From Atriophallophorus winterbourni (Eukaryota > Platyhelminthes > Trematoda > Plagiorchiida > Microphallidae), in assembly GCA_013407085.1 (NCBI GenBank), contig JACCGJ010020065.1, positions 1-64,000 of the forward strand: 64,000 bases of DNA, read 5' to 3'. The position numbers and the translations under genes are program-made. The notes below the pieces were generated by a model. It worked only from the letters and a program-made list of their open reading frames with translations, made no database searches and was not told the origin of the DNA. Positions 62,973 to 64,000 of this stretch are shown in pieces (position 1 is the stretch's first letter; each line of letters starts with the position of its first letter).

Positions 62973-63878
62973 CCGGTTAATGAAATAAACTGAAAATTTA
63001 TGGGCAAAGATAATCACTGCGATCAAACTGACCTTCCAGGTGATCGCGGTCCTGCGGGAATTCAAGGACCGCCTGGGGATGCCGGAGTACACGGGCCTTC
63101 TATAGATGGACCACCAGGGCCGAAAGGTGTTAAAGGTCTGCCTGGTCTAGCAGGACTTCGCGGTCGAGACGGTGACCCTGGGCCGATGGGTCCTAAAGGA
63201 GATTGCACTGTATGTCCAGATGGAAGACCTGGTTCACCTGGTCCAAAAGGATTTCAAGGGCCTCCAGGACCAGCCGGTTTACCAGGCATGGATGGCTCTC
63301 CTGGTCAGAAAGGATTAGCTGGAGCACAAGGCAGGGATGGATTGCCAGGCTATCCTGGACCCAAAGTAAGTAATACCCATATAGTAAAGTTTATTATTTA
63401 AAATAAAAATTTACAGTACTACGAATCATTTACAGGGTGAGAAGGGGGCAGTTGGAAGTGATGGACCTCGGGGCCCGAAGGGGGATCCTGGGGTTGTAGA
63501 ATTTATCAATGCAACCATCCCAGAAGCACCGAGAGGGGATATTGGTACACCCGGCCGTGCTGGAACTGTGGGACAACCTGGACCCAAAGGACATCCTGGT
63601 CCAAGAGGTTCACCCGGGCCAATTGGTCCGAAGGTAACCATTACGGGCCACGCATATTACGCGTGGTTTTATGTCTTGATCGCTCATTATTTAATCCGTG
63701 TGTTTACAGGGAATACCCGGCCCAATGGGTCCGCCTGGATTCGATGGACCACCTGGTTTGCCTGGTCTGAGGGGTGAAACGGGCCCCCCTGGACGTGTTT
63801 TGGACGCCAGAAAAGGAACACCCGGCGCTCCAGGTAGAGATGGATTGAAGGGAGTCAAAGGAGACGCGGGTGACCCTG
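47310..63878 (+). CDS. Type IV collagen alpha chain, N-terminal half (continues past the window)
   Basis: Network-forming basement-membrane collagen, secreted. Exons: 47310-47414, 47506-47565, 49472-49606, 49703-49747, 51304-51366, 51436-51516, 51638-51790, 53868-53945, 54689-54765, 54865-54940, 55018-55080, 59388-59540, 59635-59728, 60153-60278, 61152-61301, 63040-63365, 63436-63633, 63710-63878; about 717 codons, all phases consistent. Exon 1 is a signal peptide with core [17 protein letters not shown]. Exon 2, [20 protein letters not shown], carries the clustered cysteines of the 7S domain. After it come Gly-X-Y repeats with type IV-style interruptions: [47 protein letters not shown] and [12 protein letters not shown]. 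Fibrillar collagens would not have these. The NC1 domain lies beyond the right edge. Two ATGs stand in tandem (47310 and 47313). Which alpha chain it is cannot be told. Confidence 0.93.
47566..49471 (+). other. Collagen intron 2, no embedded feature
   Basis: 1.9 kb between the 7S exon and the first long Gly-X-Y exon. No Gly-X-Y coding stretch and no repeat copy seen. Confidence 0.5.
49748..51303 (+). other. Collagen intron 4, no embedded feature
   Basis: 1.6 kb, AT-rich, empty as far as I can see. Confidence 0.5.
51791..53867 (+). other. Collagen intron 7, no embedded feature
   Basis: 2.1 kb. Only a short gga-rich run near 52503-52518. No Gly-X-Y exon or element recognised. Confidence 0.5.
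55380..55490 (-). repeat. Family B repeat in collagen intron 11
   Basis: tttgtgattctgtatttaaa, ttccgtgatttgttgta and attcaagtatacatttg correspond to the copy at 56795-56910 in the same orientation. More diverged. Confidence 0.6.
55491..56794 (+). other. Middle of collagen intron 11
   Basis: An 88-codon frame at 55906-56172 with its minus-strand shadow has no recognised family; the local base composition is higher in C/A, so an unidentified repeat is possible here. Confidence 0.35.
56795..56910 (-). repeat. Family B repeat in collagen intron 11
   Basis: Reverse-complement copy: cttgtgtgcttgacgacgaa, tcactatgtgattctgtgtt, tgaacatcgtggttcgttgt and aagaaccctatgc. The best-preserved member together with that at 40741. 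Confidence 0.75.
57633..57760 (-). repeat. Family C fragment with a (TG)n run
   Basis: gcatgcggatcctgatgcta and tcattacctgatgag match the minus strand of 32505-32545. A TG run at 57702-57722 interrupts the repeat, and caaatccatgtaaata continues it. Confidence 0.65.
58400..59170 (-). mobile_element. Penelope-like element, internally deleted, endonuclease-like end retained
   Basis: Minus strand, 5' to 3': [20 protein letters not shown] and an acidic [15 protein letters not shown] stretch (N-terminal part; compare NLSNRQLSQAEQRLL in the copy at 674-2462), then, with the RT core missing, [40 protein letters not shown], and near 58610-58490 [20 protein letters not shown] followed by RARHIR and FLEA, which reads like the HxxxxGHxxxW...REREARHIRRFLEA part of a GIY-YIG endonuclease of Penelope-like elements. 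Frame breaks and stops are present. It lies in collagen intron 11. Confidence 0.7.
60279..61151 (+). other. Collagen intron 14, no embedded feature
   Basis: About 0.9 kb without recognised repeats. A 70-codon frame at 60856-61068 has no family features and lies wholly in the intron. Confidence 0.4.
62090..62450 (-). mobile_element. RTE-like LINE (family 1), 3' fragment in collagen intron 15
   Basis: Block-by-block nucleotide similarity to 27560-27870 in the same orientation: ttcacagtgtctac, tgagaggtcaagagc, ctcatttacaaacttctttg, gtacgacc...ttcc and gagtcagccagtgtaggcg correspond to ttacacagtgcctcc, tgagcggtcaagagc, cccttttgcaaacgtctttg and accaagccagcgcaggcg. No open frame survives. Confidence 0.7.
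62929..62970. repeat. (AT)n microsatellite
   Basis: About 21 AT units, 70 bp before the acceptor region of collagen exon 16. Confidence 0.95.
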
Positions 63879-64000
63879 GTACGTCGACTAAACTTTGCAG
63901 TCACATTTAAAGTGGAAGTGTAGCCTTACGTTAAAGAAATAAAATTTTGATCTTAATAATCCTGTTATCTGGAGACTCCAGACCGCAAGTGATACGACGA
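63879..64000 (+). other. Collagen intron 18, cut by the window edge
   Basis: Begins with donor gtacgt after ...GDPG with one base of the next Gly codon (phase 1). The following exon is outside the window. Confidence 0.8.

Noticed and set aside
1..64000. CRISPR arrays, operons, ribosome-binding sites, rRNA genes
   Set aside because: The window is eukaryotic, with spliced genes. No regularly spaced repeat-spacer array and no rRNA-like sequence was seen. tRNA genes cannot be excluded by eye, but none was evident.

Overview
This is nuclear DNA from an invertebrate animal, not a prokaryote. Coding sequence is split by GT-AG introns into short exons, intergenic DNA is AT-rich, and much of the window is transposon debris. 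The families present (RTE-like and CR1-like LINEs, Penelope-like elements, a piggyBac-like transposon) and the gene set (PTB, prefoldin 4, type IV collagen) would fit a parasitic flatworm, trematode or cestode. That assignment is an inference from the repertoire and is not proven here.

Three host genes can be rebuilt exon by exon. (1) A polypyrimidine tract-binding protein gene (PTBP/hnRNP I type, four RRMs) on the + strand, 11465-21025, including a 34-nt microexon in RRM3. Its first exon(s) are not identified. An unrelated, phase-compatible 345-nt exon-like ORF lies upstream at 8110-8454. (2) A complete prefoldin subunit 4 gene on the - strand, 26064-25187, four exons, 124 aa. (3) The 5' half of a type IV collagen alpha chain gene on the + strand, 47310 to beyond the right edge, 18 exons seen, about 717 codons, from the signal peptide through the 7S cysteines into the interrupted Gly-X-Y helix.

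Layout. 0-3 kb: frameshifted Penelope-like element that stops in an ATT microsatellite. 3-7.4 kb: two CR1-like fragments. 7.4-26.7 kb: PTB and prefoldin genes, peppered with about a dozen copies of a short repeat (family A), plus decayed RTE copies and a long hairpin. 27-31 kb: almost intact RTE-like LINE, two nonsense codons, abutting a fragment of a second RTE family. 31-38.5 kb: scrambled RTE fragments and two unassigned small coding-like stretches. 38.5-42.1 kb: nearly empty. 42.16-43.85 kb: internally deleted piggyBac-like transposon bounded by TTAA. 43.9-47.3 kb: nothing recognised. 47.3-64 kb: collagen gene, with introns holding family B repeats, an internally deleted Penelope-like element that keeps endonuclease-like sequence, and an RTE tail.

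The genes do not form one pathway: they act in pre-mRNA splicing, cytosolic chaperoning and basement membrane. The most informative features are the conserved 34-nt exon, the retroelement-like exon upstream of PTB, the piggyBac relic with asymmetric internal inverted repeats and preserved splice sites, the contrast between two Penelope-like relics, and the lopsided distribution of family A. All coordinates were read by eye and splice sites were chosen by reading-frame and homology continuity; no search or alignment was run.
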